NCBI GenBank assembly: GCA_004011035.1
Contig: CP025734.1
Location: 124,001-188,000 of the forward strand
DNA from: Bdellovibrio sp. qaytius
GTDB lineage: Bacteria > Bdellovibrionota > Bdellovibrionia > Bdellovibrionales > Bdellovibrionaceae
Direction of reading: 5' to 3'
Length of the DNA: 64,000 nucleotides
Shown: in pieces, positions 18,303 to 27,839 of the stretch
Numbering within the stretch: position 1 is the stretch's first letter
How the letters are laid out: every line of letters begins with the position of its first letter
The notes under the pieces: generated by a model
The model's input: only the letters and a program-made list of their open reading frames with translations
Databases searched by the model: none
Told to the model about the DNA's origin: nothing
Position numbers and translations under genes: made by a program

Positions 18303-18908
18303 ATGGACAAATTCCTACCTAAATTTAAATCAATATTTTTATTTGCTCTAACTTTTTCATTAGGATTTTCATTGTTTTACGGCTACTTCAATGAAAATTT
18401 CGGCGAGCGTGATCCCGCAGCGATTGGTAATAAAATTCACCAATTAAAAAATTTCGACCCTGAACAATTAAGAGAAGAACTTGCGCAAAAAGTTCGTATT
18501 CAAAATTTACCTGATGGTAAAAAGTATATTCGTTTCACAAGCTTATCTTCAAACGTATGTCGCCAATATCCAAAAGTACAAATTCAATTTGCGGCTGATG
18601 GTGTTTCGGTAGCTGGTGAATCACCTATTATGACTATCGAGGCTGATTGTTTACCTGCACAAGACCCGGTTGAAATGGCTTCAATTGAAATTCCGGTTGA
18701 AAGAATTCTAAAACAAAAGCCAACGAATGCTTCTTTTAAATTTGATGGTATTACTTCAACGTTCACGTTTTCTGGCTCAGGGGATGAGTGGCCAAAAACG
18801 TGGATATTACGTTCTGTGATTTTCAAAAATCAAAACGGCAATACAAAAATCGTAGCCTTTGAAAAAACGATTTCATCTTCACATCAACCAACAGTTCTAG
18901 AATTTTAA
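18303..18908 (+). CDS. Membrane-anchored protein of unknown function
   Basis: 201 aa with one N-terminal transmembrane segment (about residues 9-27) and an extracytoplasmic domain that looks beta-rich and has two Cys (SSNVCRQYP, EADCLPAQ), perhaps a disulfide pair. I do not recognise a family. It follows gshA by 23 bp and precedes another exported gene by 2 bp, so it may be part of the same transcript. Confidence 0.6.
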   Translation: MDKFLPKFKSIFLFALTFSLGFSLFYGYFNENFGERDPAAIGNKIHQLKNFDPEQLREELAQKVRIQNLPDGKKYIRFTSLSSNVCRQYPKVQIQFAADGVSVAGESPIMTIEADCLPAQDPVEMASIEIPVERILKQKPTNASFKFDGITSTFTFSGSGDEWPKTWILRSVIFKNQNGNTKIVAFEKTISSSHQPTVLEF

Positions 18909-18910
18909 AA

Positions 18911-19297
18911 GTGAAAATATTTTTCACACTTATTTTTTTTGCACAAAGCTTTGTGTTTGCAGCTATTAATAAAGAACAAGCTTGTGCTGATAAAACTCAA
19001 AAACAAAATGAAATGCAACTGATCACCGCGAAAATATCTCAGAGCGAACAGCTCGGTATGGATACGCAAAAAGAAATGCAAGCCATGGCCTTAGCTCGTC
19101 AGGAATTAGCAATAGCTGAAGACGCTTGCCCGATGACCAAAGACGAAGCCTGTGCCACGCAAGCGCTGAAAAAAAAAGAAGAATCGGCTTTGATCGGTCA
19201 GATTTCAAGAAATCCATTGATGGATATGGATCTCGCTATGAAAAAACTTAAAGCGGTCACCGAAGAATATAAAAAAGCTAAATCAATTTGCCAGTAA
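18911..19297 (+). CDS. Small exported helical protein
   Basis: 128 aa from a GTG start. A signal peptide (about 1-18, ending FVFAA) is followed by a Lys/Glu/Gln-rich helical sequence with four Cys (residues about 25, 73, 81 and 127). Two halves look similar, each with QACADK or EACATQ followed by a charged helix, so it may be a tandem helical hairpin. No family recognised. A strong terminator ends the transcript 4 bp later. Confidence 0.6.
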   Translation: MKIFFTLIFFAQSFVFAAINKEQACADKTQKQNEMQLITAKISQSEQLGMDTQKEMQAMALARQELAIAEDACPMTKDEACATQALKKKEESALIGQISRNPLMDMDLAMKKLKAVTEEYKKAKSICQ

Positions 19298-19300
19298 TAA

Positions 19301-19326
19301 AAAAAGGAGCCCGAAAGCTCCTTTTT
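19301..19326. terminator. Bidirectional terminator
   Basis: AAAAAGGAGC and GCTCCTTTTT form a perfect 10-bp stem around CCGAAA. The T run ends the plus operon; the A run gives a T run on minus for pepA. Confidence 0.92.
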
Positions 19327-19352
19327 AATTTTGTAGTCCGTACCTTTTCCTT

Positions 19353-20864
19353 TTAGTACTGTTTCGCGATTTCAACGAATGTTCTAACCATTACGCCTGT
19401 TGCACCTTTAGCTGTGCAGTAGTTCAAACGATTACCACAAGCCCAGCCTGTACCTGCGATATCGAAGTGAGCCCACGGAATGCCTTCAGTTACGAATTGT
19501 TCTAAGAATGCTGTTGCTGTTCCAGAACCTGCGCCACCAGAGTAAGAGATATTTGAAAGATCAGCGTATGTGCCTTTCATATCTTTAGTGTGGTGTTCAT
19601 TGAAAGGCATGTGCCATACAGCTTCACCAGAAACTGTAGCTGCTTTTTCAATTTTAGTTTTTAAAGGAGAATTTTTAGTGAAGTAACCTGTGTGGATGTT
19701 GCCTAAAGCAACAACCATTGCACCAGTTAATGTTGCTGCATCGATGATTGCTGCAGGTTCTTGTTCAGAAGCATAAGATAATGCATCTGCAAGAATTAAA
19801 CGGCCTTCAGCATCAGTGTTATTCACTTCAAAAGTTTTACCGTTACGAGCAGTGTGCACATCACCTGGTTTAGTTGCGCTGCCGTTAACCATATTTTCAG
19901 TTGAAGCTACATAAGCAACTACGTTTACTTTTAATTTTAATTGAGCAATCGCAAGCATAGTTCCGATAACACCGGCTCCGCCCATCATGTCGTACTTCAT
20001 GTCTTCCATTTTAGCGCCTGGCTTAATGCTTACGCCGCCGCAGTCAAATGTTAAACCTTTACCAACGAAGCAAACTGGCTTTTTAGTTTTAGCTGCGCCA
20101 TTGTATTCCATAACGATAAAACGTGGCTCTTGATCAGAACCTTGAGCAACGCCAAGTAATCCGCCCATGCGTTCTTTCTCGATGCGTTTTTTATCCCATG
20201 CAGTTACTTTTAAACCAGTGCCTTTAGCTCCGCGAATAGCTTCGTTAGCTAAGATTGTTGGAGTCATCAAGTTACCTGGCATATCACCTAAGCGACGTGC
20301 GAAGTTAGTGCATGAAGCAAGGATTGTTCCTTCGTTAAATGCAGCAATGATGCCTTTTTCTTTACCGGCTTTAGACACTAAGTGAACGTTGATCGTTTCA
20401 TCTTTTTTGTCTTTAGGTTTTGATTTTAATTCGTCGAATGAATAACCCGCTAAATTTAAGCCTTCTACGAAAGCTTGTGTGTATTCAGCTAAGTCTTTTT
20501 TGCTAGAAGCTAAACCGTCTATTTGAACGAAAGCTTCAGTCGCTTTTAAAGATTTAATTTCTTTGTATAAAGCCGCTGCTGCTTGACGAACTGTTTCGTG
20601 AGTCATTTTTGCATCTGCACCTAGACCTACGACGATCACGTGGCGAAAATTATTTAAATTAGCTTCACGAAAAGAAACTGCTTCGTTAGCAGTACCTGTG
20701 ATTAATTTATCGTCTAAAGACGCTTCAAAAATTTCGTTCACATCTTTTTCAGTGATTTGTGCGGGTTTGTCTTTCTGCGCATTTGTTTTAGCAAAAAAAA
20801 CTACCGTTTGGCCCTGTAATGTTGAAATATCTTTCGCATGTAAATGGACTTGCAAATTAGACAT
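19353..20864 (-). CDS. pepA: Leucyl aminopeptidase (M17)
   Basis: 503 aa, the normal length. The catalytic half contains GKGLTFDCGGVSIKPG, a MKYDMMGGAG segment and the family signature NTDAEGRLILADAL near residue 350, which carry the two-metal ligands. It removes N-terminal residues from cytoplasmic peptides. A GGAAGGA ribosome-binding site lies 7 bases before the ATG. It is divergent from clpP, which acts earlier in the same degradation route. Confidence 0.96.
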   Translation of the reverse strand: MSNLQVHLHAKDISTLQGQTVVFFAKTNAQKDKPAQITEKDVNEIFEASLDDKLITGTANEAVSFREANLNNFRHVIVVGLGADAKMTHETVRQAAAALYKEIKSLKATEAFVQIDGLASSKKDLAEYTQAFVEGLNLAGYSFDELKSKPKDKKDETINVHLVSKAGKEKGIIAAFNEGTILASCTNFARRLGDMPGNLMTPTILANEAIRGAKGTGLKVTAWDKKRIEKERMGGLLGVAQGSDQEPRFIVMEYNGAAKTKKPVCFVGKGLTFDCGGVSIKPGAKMEDMKYDMMGGAGVIGTMLAIAQLKLKVNVVAYVASTENMVNGSATKPGDVHTARNGKTFEVNNTDAEGRLILADALSYASEQEPAAIIDAATLTGAMVVALGNIHTGYFTKNSPLKTKIEKAATVSGEAVWHMPFNEHHTKDMKGTYADLSNISYSGGAGSGTATAFLEQFVTEGIPWAHFDIAGTGWACGNRLNYCTAKGATGVMVRTFVEIAKQY

Positions 20865-20960
20865 GAGAGAATCCTTCCGAAGCTATTAAATTCACTTCAA
20901 TTTATAGAGACCCATATTGTCCCAAATTGATAAAGGATTGAAGCATAATTCTTAAGAAGA

Positions 20961-20991
20961 GGCATTTCGACTAGACTGGTCGAGCCTTTTT
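20961..20991 (+). terminator. Hairpin with T run in the pepA-clpP intergenic region
   Basis: GGC plus CGAC pair with GTCG plus GCC with small internal loops, followed by TTTTT. No gene lies upstream on plus, so this could be an attenuator in the clpP leader or a chance structure. The 20865-21141 gap also holds an in-frame extension of clpP that I do not think is translated. Confidence 0.3.
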
Positions 20992-21141
20992 CTGGACTCA
21001 TGATAAAAAAGATAAAGTGTGACCATAAATAGTCCGAAAAAAAACATAGCGCAATCAACACCTGAAGTGGGTAATGAAGCAGCAGTGAAGATACAGCAGA
21101 AAGTTTCAGCGATAGCTGAACTAACAGAACAGGAGCCTCCA

Positions 21142-21747
21142 GTGGCAGTAATACCATACGTAATTGAGCAAACAAATAAGGGCGAAAGATCTTACGATAT
21201 TTACTCAAGACTTTTAAAAGATCGCATTATTATCCTAGGATCAGCTGTAACTGATGAAGTGGCCAACGCAATTATTGCTCAAATTCTATTCTTAGAAGTA
21301 GATAATCCAGAAAAAGACATTCAATTTTATATTAACTCGCCAGGTGGCAGCGTTTCTGCAGGCATGGCGATCTACGACATGATGCAATTCGTGAAGTGCG
21401 ATATTGCAACTTATTGCCTTGGAATGGCAGCCAGCATGGGGTCTTTGCTCCTAACTGCAGGTACTAAGGGGAAAAGATACTCGATGCCGAGTTCTAGAAT
21501 CATGATCCATCAACCGCTTTTAGCTGGTGGTGGTCTTTCTGGACAGGTAACGGATATCGAAATCCACGCCAGAGAATTGATTAAGACTAAAGAAAAGTTA
21601 ACTCGTATTTATGAGAAGCACACGGGTAAAGACTACGCGACACTTCATGCAGCTATGGAGCGCGATAATTTTATGGATGCGAAATTTGCCAAAGATTTCG
21701 GTTTAATTGACCATGTGATTGAATCTCGTAAAGCGAACAAAGGATAA
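21142..21747 (+). CDS. clpP: ClpP, proteolytic subunit of Clp protease
   Basis: I set the start at GTG 21142: AGGAG lies six bases upstream and the product then begins [20 protein letters not shown], the usual ClpP N terminus, giving 201 aa. A longer in-frame start at 21019 would add 41 atypical residues. The catalytic Ser98 (GMAASMG) and His123 (MIHQPL) are present, with the Asp expected further on. It forms the tetradecameric protease chamber fed by ClpX, encoded 3 bp downstream. Confidence 0.95.
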   Translation: MAVIPYVIEQTNKGERSYDIYSRLLKDRIIILGSAVTDEVANAIIAQILFLEVDNPEKDIQFYINSPGGSVSAGMAIYDMMQFVKCDIATYCLGMAASMGSLLLTAGTKGKRYSMPSSRIMIHQPLLAGGGLSGQVTDIEIHARELIKTKEKLTRIYEKHTGKDYATLHAAMERDNFMDAKFAKDFGLIDHVIESRKANKG

Positions 21748-21750
21748 TAG

Positions 21751-23034
21751 ATGAAAGACGCTCAATTAAGATGCTCATTTTGTGGTAAAGGCCAAAAAGA
21801 AGTTAAAAAACTTATCGCTGGCCCAAGCGTTTATATCTGTGACGAATGTATCGATCTTTGCATGGATATCATCGACGAAGAAAAAGATAAAGAAGTTGCG
21901 GTTAAAGGAGCTTTCAGAGTTCCAAAGCCAGCAGAGATCAAAGCTTTCTTAGATGATTATGTTATCGGTCAGTTATCTGCAAAGAAAACTATCGCCGTAG
22001 CAGTACACAATCACTACAAGCGTATCAATGCTCTTCAAGGTAAAAAAGCGACAGATGTTGAATTACAAAAATCAAACATCTTGTTAGTGGGCCCAACGGG
22101 TTCAGGTAAAACATTAATCGCGCAAACTATCGCACGTGTATTAAACGTACCGTTTGCAATGGCTGATGCGACAACGTTAACTGAAGCTGGTTACGTGGGT
22201 GAAGACGTTGAAAATATCGTTTTAAATTTATTACAAGCGGCTGATTACGATATCGAAAAAGCAAAACGTGGAATCATCTACGTGGATGAGATCGATAAAA
22301 TTTCTCGTAAATCAGAAAATCCATCAATCACTCGTGACGTATCAGGTGAGGGTGTACAGCAGGCTCTATTAAAAATCTTAGAAGGAACAGTTGCGAACTT
22401 ACCTCCAAAAGGTGGTCGTAAACATCCTCAGCAAGAATTTATTCAAGTAGATACAACAAATATCTTATTCATTTGTGGTGGTGCTTTCTCTGGTTTGGAT
22501 AAAATCGTAGAAAACAGAACAGTGAATAAATCAATGGGTATCGGTGGAGAAATTAATCACAATGCTGACGGTGACACTGAGCACTTATTAGCAAAAGTAA
22601 CTCCTGAAGATTTAACTAAATTTGGTCTTATTCCAGAGTTCATCGGTCGACTTCCTGCGATCGCAACTTTAGCTCCTCTAAAAGAAGATGCTTTAATGGA
22701 AATCTTAACTCGCCCTAAAAATGCGATCACTAAGCAGTACCAAAAGTTATTCTCTTTCGAAGGTGTTGATTTAAGATTCACTGATGAAGCGTTAAAAGCA
22801 ATCGCTCGCGAAGCTTTAAAACGTAAAACAGGTGCCCGCGGTCTTCGCGGTGTTATCGAATCATCAATGTTAGATGTGATGTATGATGTTCCAGGTTTAA
22901 CAAACGTTAAAGAAGTGATCATCGACGAAAAAGTAATCCAAGAAATGGCGCAGCCTAAAATGGTTTACTACACAGACGACGAGATGAAGGCTAAGGCTGA
23001 AAAAGCTAAAAAGTCTGAATCAGAATCAGCTTAG
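21751..23034 (+). CDS. clpX: ClpX, AAA+ unfoldase of ClpXP
   Basis: 427 aa. N-terminal four-Cys zinc domain ([15 protein letters not shown]), Walker A GPTGSGKT near residue 114, GYVGEDVEN, Walker [10 protein letters not shown] and C-terminal GARGLRG sensor-2 region. It recognises ssrA-tagged and other substrates and passes them to ClpP. Its tmRNA partner is also in this window at 55.9 kb. A terminator follows at once. Confidence 0.97.
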   Translation: MKDAQLRCSFCGKGQKEVKKLIAGPSVYICDECIDLCMDIIDEEKDKEVAVKGAFRVPKPAEIKAFLDDYVIGQLSAKKTIAVAVHNHYKRINALQGKKATDVELQKSNILLVGPTGSGKTLIAQTIARVLNVPFAMADATTLTEAGYVGEDVENIVLNLLQAADYDIEKAKRGIIYVDEIDKISRKSENPSITRDVSGEGVQQALLKILEGTVANLPPKGGRKHPQQEFIQVDTTNILFICGGAFSGLDKIVENRTVNKSMGIGGEINHNADGDTEHLLAKVTPEDLTKFGLIPEFIGRLPAIATLAPLKEDALMEILTRPKNAITKQYQKLFSFEGVDLRFTDEALKAIAREALKRKTGARGLRGVIESSMLDVMYDVPGLTNVKEVIIDEKVIQEMAQPKMVYYTDDEMKAKAEKAKKSESESA

Positions 23035-23060
23035 TTATAAAAGATAAAAGCTTAAACGAA

Positions 23061-23090
23061 AAAAGGAGAGTGAAAACTCTCCTTTTTTTT
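23061..23090. terminator. Bidirectional terminator between clpX and dacB
   Basis: AAAAGGAGAG and CTCTCCTTTT around TGAAAA form a 10-bp stem followed by a T run; the mirrored A run serves the minus-strand gene whose stop lies in the structure. Confidence 0.92.
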
Positions 23091-24603
23091 ATTTAGAAGC
23101 TACTTTCTTGGCAGCAGCGGGTGCGGCTGCTTTTTTGGCTGCAGGTTTTGCAGCGGCCGGTGCAGGAGGCGTGGCCTGCTTAGGTGCGGCCGCGAAGTCT
23201 TTAGCAAGTGCTGCTCCAACGGCATCTACTTTTTCTTCAACTGGAGCAGTAACTTCGGGAGCATCGTCTTCATCGTAGTTATCTACGTTATCTTTAAGTG
23301 GATTATCCATAACGTAATTTAATGGAACGCCACGAACTTGTTTTACTAATTTAATTAATTCACCATTGATCAATGCACGAGCGCGATTTTCTTCTTTTCT
23401 AGAAGCTGAAGAAATCTCTACGTTATAAAAGAAATAGTGTGGGCCATTTGTACTGTTGATCATTCCGCCTAAAGTGATGTTTGTTCCAACAGTTCCAGTT
23501 TTAGCGACAACCATGCCTCTAGTTTGTGAATTCGTGTAAGCAGCTCCACCAACAGTAGAACCTTTATCAACACCCATTACAGACATCACATCACTTAATT
23601 GTTTCTTTTGTTTTTGTACAGCTGTGTTTAAAGCGCGAATTGTACGAATAACAACACTGCATGATGCTTCATTGTATAAACGGCCACTGCCATCTAAATC
23701 GTGATTTTGCCCTGAACCATTTACGAATGTAAATTCAGATTCAGAAACTTTTAAAGTGTTGTAATAAAAATCATTTAATTTTTCTAAACCACCAGCCGCA
23801 ACTAACATACGGTTTGCAGCGTGATTGTTTGAATTCCAGTTCATTGATTTAATTATTGTGCGAACATCTTGAGAAGATACGTAAAGTTTTACAGCTGAAG
23901 CGGGAGCTTTAAATAATGTAGACGATAAGAATGAAATTTTCGCTGGAGCAAAACGGGGAGCTTTAAATAATTCAATATTAGCTTCTTTAGCCATTAAGTA
24001 AGTTTTAGAATAATCAGCCATGATCACTTTAGTTTCTTTTAATTCAGCTTCAACTAAATCAGTTGGCGGATAATTTAAAGACGCTTTTAAAATAGTTGGG
24101 CGAATATAAGTTTTAGAAGCCACAGTCACTTTTTGGCCTCTTCTGTTTTTTACAACACGACTGCCAGTGGCTACAGAAAAACCCATATAAGCATCAGTGT
24201 CGTGAAGGTATTTTACATTTTCATCAAAAGTCAGATTGCGAATATTTTTAACTCCCGCTTCATTTAAGCGAGAAATAATCATTTGCATTTTAAAACGGTT
24301 AAAATACGGATCAGCAGAACCCATGATATGAACATCGTGCATGCCTTTTTCAACTGGAGTTGCAAAAACTTGTGTGGAAAAAGTTGTGTTTAAGTCAAAA
24401 GTAGTTGCCGCAAGTAAGCTGGTGAACACTTTAGAGACTGAAGCAATTGGGTACTTAATGTTGATATTAGTCCCGTTAATTTTAGTCATGTTCTGATCCA
24501 TGTCGCATTTACTAACTAACTTAGCGCCATAAACAGAATTCGCCACTAACGTGCCGACCATTAAAGACAAAAGAATAGGTTTTGAAACTAGCTTATTTAA
24601 CAT
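23089..24603 (-). CDS. dacB: PBP4-type D-Ala-D-Ala carboxypeptidase/endopeptidase (S13)
   Basis: 504 aa, exported. The three penicillin-binding motifs are present: SVSK (55-58), SNN in WNSNNHAANRM (about 256) and KTGT (about 366). The spacing fits the S13/PBP4 class rather than the shorter DacA class. It would trim or cleave peptidoglycan cross-links in the periplasm. The last 60 residues are an Ala/Pro/Lys-rich tail that is probably disordered and may bind cell wall or nucleic acid by charge. AGGTGG precedes the ATG. Confidence 0.85.
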   Translation of the reverse strand: MLNKLVSKPILLSLMVGTLVANSVYGAKLVSKCDMDQNMTKINGTNINIKYPIASVSKVFTSLLAATTFDLNTTFSTQVFATPVEKGMHDVHIMGSADPYFNRFKMQMIISRLNEAGVKNIRNLTFDENVKYLHDTDAYMGFSVATGSRVVKNRRGQKVTVASKTYIRPTILKASLNYPPTDLVEAELKETKVIMADYSKTYLMAKEANIELFKAPRFAPAKISFLSSTLFKAPASAVKLYVSSQDVRTIIKSMNWNSNNHAANRMLVAAGGLEKLNDFYYNTLKVSESEFTFVNGSGQNHDLDGSGRLYNEASCSVVIRTIRALNTAVQKQKKQLSDVMSVMGVDKGSTVGGAAYTNSQTRGMVVAKTGTVGTNITLGGMINSTNGPHYFFYNVEISSASRKEENRARALINGELIKLVKQVRGVPLNYVMDNPLKDNVDNYDEDDAPEVTAPVEEKVDAVGAALAKDFAAAPKQATPPAPAAAKPAAKKAAAPAAAKKVASK

Positions 24604-24784
24604 TACGTACCACCTGTTGAGATGACATAAAGCAATATGAAAACCCGTTTAAAACCAATACGTTTGATTTGAGATAAACAATGTCTAGTTATGTATCAAA
24701 TTGAGCTGTAAATTGTTAGCCAGTCGATCCTGTAAAAAGAACTTACCGTACCCAAAGATTTTTTTATTTCTACAATAAAGAAAA

Positions 24785-24975
24785 AGGCATTGTGTTTCGG
24801 TGCGAACACCTTAAAAATAATAGATAAGGCAGCGGTTTTGCATTTGTTGTTAAGAACTTAACAGCGATAGCAAATTTTAACCGAAGCCCACCACAGAAGG
24901 GTCATAAACCCAACTCTGGTACTCGGTTAGGATAACTGAGGCGAAAAACTGGTAAAATGATTTACCGGTTTTATT
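24785..24975 (+). ncRNA. Candidate structured RNA (or lon leader) upstream of lon
   Basis: The 390 bp between dacB and lon hold a chain of hairpins: GTGTT..AACAC around 24792-24809; a long stem CGGTT/AACCG closing TTGC/GCAA and GTTAA/TTAAC (24833-24883); CCGA/TCGG closing CAGA/TCTG and GGGT/ACCC (24881-24927); then a terminator at 24945-24975. The length of about 190 nt, heavy structure and own terminator fit a small RNA such as 6S, but I cannot match 6S by eye. A TACAAT at about 24774 could be a -10 element, without a clear -35. It could instead be an attenuated leader of lon. Confidence 0.45.
24945..24975 (+). terminator. Strong terminator directly before lon
   Basis: AAAACTGGTAAA and TTTACCGGTTTT form a 12-bp stem with one G-T wobble around ATGA and run into TTTTATT. 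It ends only a few bases before the lon ribosome-binding site, so it either ends an upstream small RNA or attenuates lon. Confidence 0.75.
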
Positions 24976-24994
24976 CATGGAAGGAGTTCTTTCA

Positions 24995-27529
24995 ATGGCG
25001 AAAACAAGCACAGCCGATACTCAACAACTACCCTTACTTCCTCTACGTGATCTCATCATCTTTCCTCATATGATGATGCCATTATTTGTAGGTCGTGAAA
25101 AAAGCATCAATGCTCTAGAAGATGCTATGAGTAAACAGACGGATATCATTTTAGCAGCTCAAAAAGATGCTAAAACAAATAATCCAGAAGAAAAAGACAT
25201 CTACACAATCGGAACTGTGGGATCAATCATCCAACTTTTACGTTTGCCCGATGGAACTGTGAAAGTTTTAGTTGAAGGTAAACGCAGAGCTCGCATCAAA
25301 GGTTTCGTACCAAATGATGGATTCTTTGTTGTTAACTGTGAAGTCATTGAAGAAGAAGTTGAAAATCCAACTGAAGCGTCAGCCCTCGTTCGATCAGTTA
25401 AATCAACTTTCGAAACTTACGTTAAATTAAATAAACGAATTCCACCTGAGATTTTAATGCGCGTATCAAGTATTGAAAGCCCAGGAGAATTAGCTGACAT
25501 TATCGTGGCTCAGTTAAATCTTAAATTAGAAGACAAACAAAACGTGTTAGAAATCTTAGATCCATCTAAACGTTTAGAAAATCTATTAAACTTAATGACG
25601 GGCGAGATCGAAATTCTAGAAGTAGAAAAGAAAATCCGTACACGTGTTAAGAAACAAATGGAAAAATCTCAGAAAGAATACTATTTGAATGAGCAAATGC
25701 AGGCTATTCAAAAAGAACTTGGTGAAAAAGATGATTACCAAGCTGAATTAGAAGACCTTTCTGAAAAATGCAAAACTAAAAAAATGCCTCAAGAGGCCAA
25801 AGACAAAGTTAATAAAGAAATTAAAAAACTTAAACTTATGTCACCAATGAGTGCTGAAGCTACAGTTGTCAGAAATTACATTGACTGGGTTTTATCTCTT
25901 CCTTGGACAGACTACTCAGAAGATCGTCATGATGTAAAAAATGCTAAGAAAATCTTAGATGAAGATCACTGGGGATTAGAAAAAGTTAAAGATCGTATCT
26001 TAGAATACCTTGCTGTTTTATCTTTATCGAAAAACATGCGTGGACCTATCATCTGTCTTGCCGGCCCTCCGGGCGTAGGTAAAACATCTTTAGCTAGATC
26101 AATCGCTGAATCTTTAAATCGTCCATTTGCGCGTATCTCTTTAGGTGGCGTACGTGATGAAGCAGAGATTCGCGGTCATAGAAAAACATACGTCGGCGCG
26201 ATGCCAGGTAAAATCCTACAAGCGTTACGTAAAGTTGATAAAGGTAATCCAGTAGTTCTATTAGATGAAATCGATAAAATGGCTAATGACTTCCGCGGTG
26301 ACCCAGCGTCAGCGATGTTAGAGGTATTAGATCCAGAGCAAAATTCATCATTCTCTGATCACTACTTAGAGCTTGAGTACGATTTATCAAACGTGATGTT
26401 CGTAGCTACAGCAAATAATTTAGGTAATGTTCCAAGACCTTTACTTGATCGTATGGAAATCATTTATTTAGATGGTTACATCGAGCAAGAAAAGTTTCAC
26501 ATTGCTAAGAATTATTTAATTCCAAAGCAAATCGGTAATCACGGTTTGAAAGATTTAAATATTTCTATGAACGATAAAGCAGTTCGCGATGTTATTCGTT
26601 ACTACACTCGTGAAGCGGGCGTTCGTAACTTAGAGCGTGAATTTGCAAATGTATTTCGTAAAGTAGCTAAAGACGTTGTTATGAATAACATGATCGACGA
26701 TCTTAAAAACGAAGGCGCAACTACAAAAGTTTCAGCAAAAGCTAAAGCAGCTCCTGCTAAAAAAGGTGCTAAAGGCAAAGCTGCTGCTAAGCAAGCTAAG
26801 ATCCACAAAAAAGATGGTTACGTAATTAACTCTGAAAAATTAGTTGAATTACTTGGACCACACAAACTACGCCATGGCGAAATCGAGAAAACAAACGAGA
26901 TCGGTCTTACAAATGGTATGGCTTGGACAGAAGTTGGCGGAGATTTATTAGCTGTAGAGGTTTCTGCGGTTCCTGGTAAAGGTAAATTCACAGTCACTGG
27001 CCAATTAGGTGATGTCATGAAAGAGTCTTGTACAGCGGCGATGAGCTACGTACGTTCTCGTGGACCTTTATTTGGTTTCGATAAAGAATTTTACGCAAAC
27101 ATTGATATCCATATCCATTTTCCAGACGGTGCTACTCCAAAAGATGGTCCTTCTGCAGGTATCGCTCTTGTAACTTCGGTTGTATCAGCGATCACGAAGA
27201 TCCCGGTTCGTCGCACAGTTGCGATGACAGGCGAGATTTCGTTACGTGGTAAAGTGTTGCCTATCGGTGGATTAAAAGAAAAAATCTTAGCTGCTCATCG
27301 TGGTGGTATTAAGATGATTATCTGCCCCAAAGAGAACGAAAAAGACCTTAAAGACATTCCAAAAGAAGTTCTTAAGGAATTGAAAGTGATCTTGGTAGAC
27401 CATGTTGACCAAGTTTTAATCAACGCTTTAGACATTAAATCGCCTAAAGAGTTGTTCAAAGCTCAAAGTGAGCGTGAGTTCGGCATCAAAGCTAACTACA
27501 CAGGGCAACAAGTTCATACTCAACACTAG
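24995..27529 (+). CDS. lon: Lon ATP-dependent protease
   Basis: 844 aa from ATG 24995, chosen because AAGGAG lies eight bases upstream; the ATG at 24977 contains that site. N-terminal LON substrate-binding domain ([18 protein letters not shown]), coiled coil, AAA+ domain with GPPGVGKTS (about 355) and the S16 protease domain with DGPSAG (catalytic Ser) and the Lys in [10 protein letters not shown]. An unusual Lys/Ala-rich insertion of about 28 residues (about 577-605) lies between the AAA+ lid and the protease domain. Confidence 0.97.
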   Translation: MAKTSTADTQQLPLLPLRDLIIFPHMMMPLFVGREKSINALEDAMSKQTDIILAAQKDAKTNNPEEKDIYTIGTVGSIIQLLRLPDGTVKVLVEGKRRARIKGFVPNDGFFVVNCEVIEEEVENPTEASALVRSVKSTFETYVKLNKRIPPEILMRVSSIESPGELADIIVAQLNLKLEDKQNVLEILDPSKRLENLLNLMTGEIEILEVEKKIRTRVKKQMEKSQKEYYLNEQMQAIQKELGEKDDYQAELEDLSEKCKTKKMPQEAKDKVNKEIKKLKLMSPMSAEATVVRNYIDWVLSLPWTDYSEDRHDVKNAKKILDEDHWGLEKVKDRILEYLAVLSLSKNMRGPIICLAGPPGVGKTSLARSIAESLNRPFARISLGGVRDEAEIRGHRKTYVGAMPGKILQALRKVDKGNPVVLLDEIDKMANDFRGDPASAMLEVLDPEQNSSFSDHYLELEYDLSNVMFVATANNLGNVPRPLLDRMEIIYLDGYIEQEKFHIAKNYLIPKQIGNHGLKDLNISMNDKAVRDVIRYYTREAGVRNLEREFANVFRKVAKDVVMNNMIDDLKNEGATTKVSAKAKAAPAKKGAKGKAAAKQAKIHKKDGYVINSEKLVELLGPHKLRHGEIEKTNEIGLTNGMAWTEVGGDLLAVEVSAVPGKGKFTVTGQLGDVMKESCTAAMSYVRSRGPLFGFDKEFYANIDIHIHFPDGATPKDGPSAGIALVTSVVSAITKIPVRRTVAMTGEISLRGKVLPIGGLKEKILAAHRGGIKMIICPKENEKDLKDIPKEVLKELKVILVDHVDQVLINALDIKSPKELFKAQSEREFGIKANYTGQQVHTQH

Positions 27530-27541
27530 TAAGCTGCATGC

Positions 27542-27557
27542 GCTCGCCCAGGCGAGC
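27542..27557 (+). repeat. GC-rich hairpin after lon
   Basis: GCTCGCC and GGCGAGC pair with a two-base gap, 13 bp after the lon stop. There is no T run, so it is more likely an mRNA-stabilising or protein-binding dyad than a terminator. Confidence 0.4.
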
Positions 27558-27598
27558 AGGTTCTAAAGATTTTGTTAAAAAATTGAATGATTAACCTT

Positions 27599-27630
27599 GA
27601 AGGAGAGCCTAAAAACTCTCCTTCTTGCTT
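27599..27630 (+). terminator. Terminator after lon
   Basis: GAAGGAGAG and CTCTCCTTC form a 9-bp stem around CCTAAAAA, followed by TTGCTTTTTT. Confidence 0.88.
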
Positions 27631-27839
27631 TTTTAAGAGGCAAAAGCAGTATTATTCAGTGCAATGTTCTTAAAAACGCACATAACTGCGCGAAATTTTT
27701 AAATTAATTCCGAATGCCGCACTCCCATATTTCCACAAATTTTCGGACTCAATGTAAGTTTGTTGACCTCATCTTACAAAATCTGTACTTTCCTTTTCAT
27801 TCATTTCCAGACGAAAAACTGACAAAGGATTAACACAAA
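27631..27839. other. Intergenic stretch before the TPR/wHTH regulator
   Basis: AT-rich, with no open frame that looks coding. An AGGA ribosome-binding site lies ten bases before the next ATG. I see no convincing promoter or repeat. Confidence 0.4.

Noticed and set aside
21019-21141. N-terminal extension of ClpP by 41 residues
   Set aside because: The GTG at 21142 has AGGAG at proper distance and yields the normal ClpP N terminus; the extension has no ribosome-binding site and atypical sequence.
24785-24975. Firm call of 6S RNA
   Set aside because: Length and structure are compatible, but the large central bubble and conserved flanks could not be matched by eye, so it is listed only as a candidate RNA or leader.
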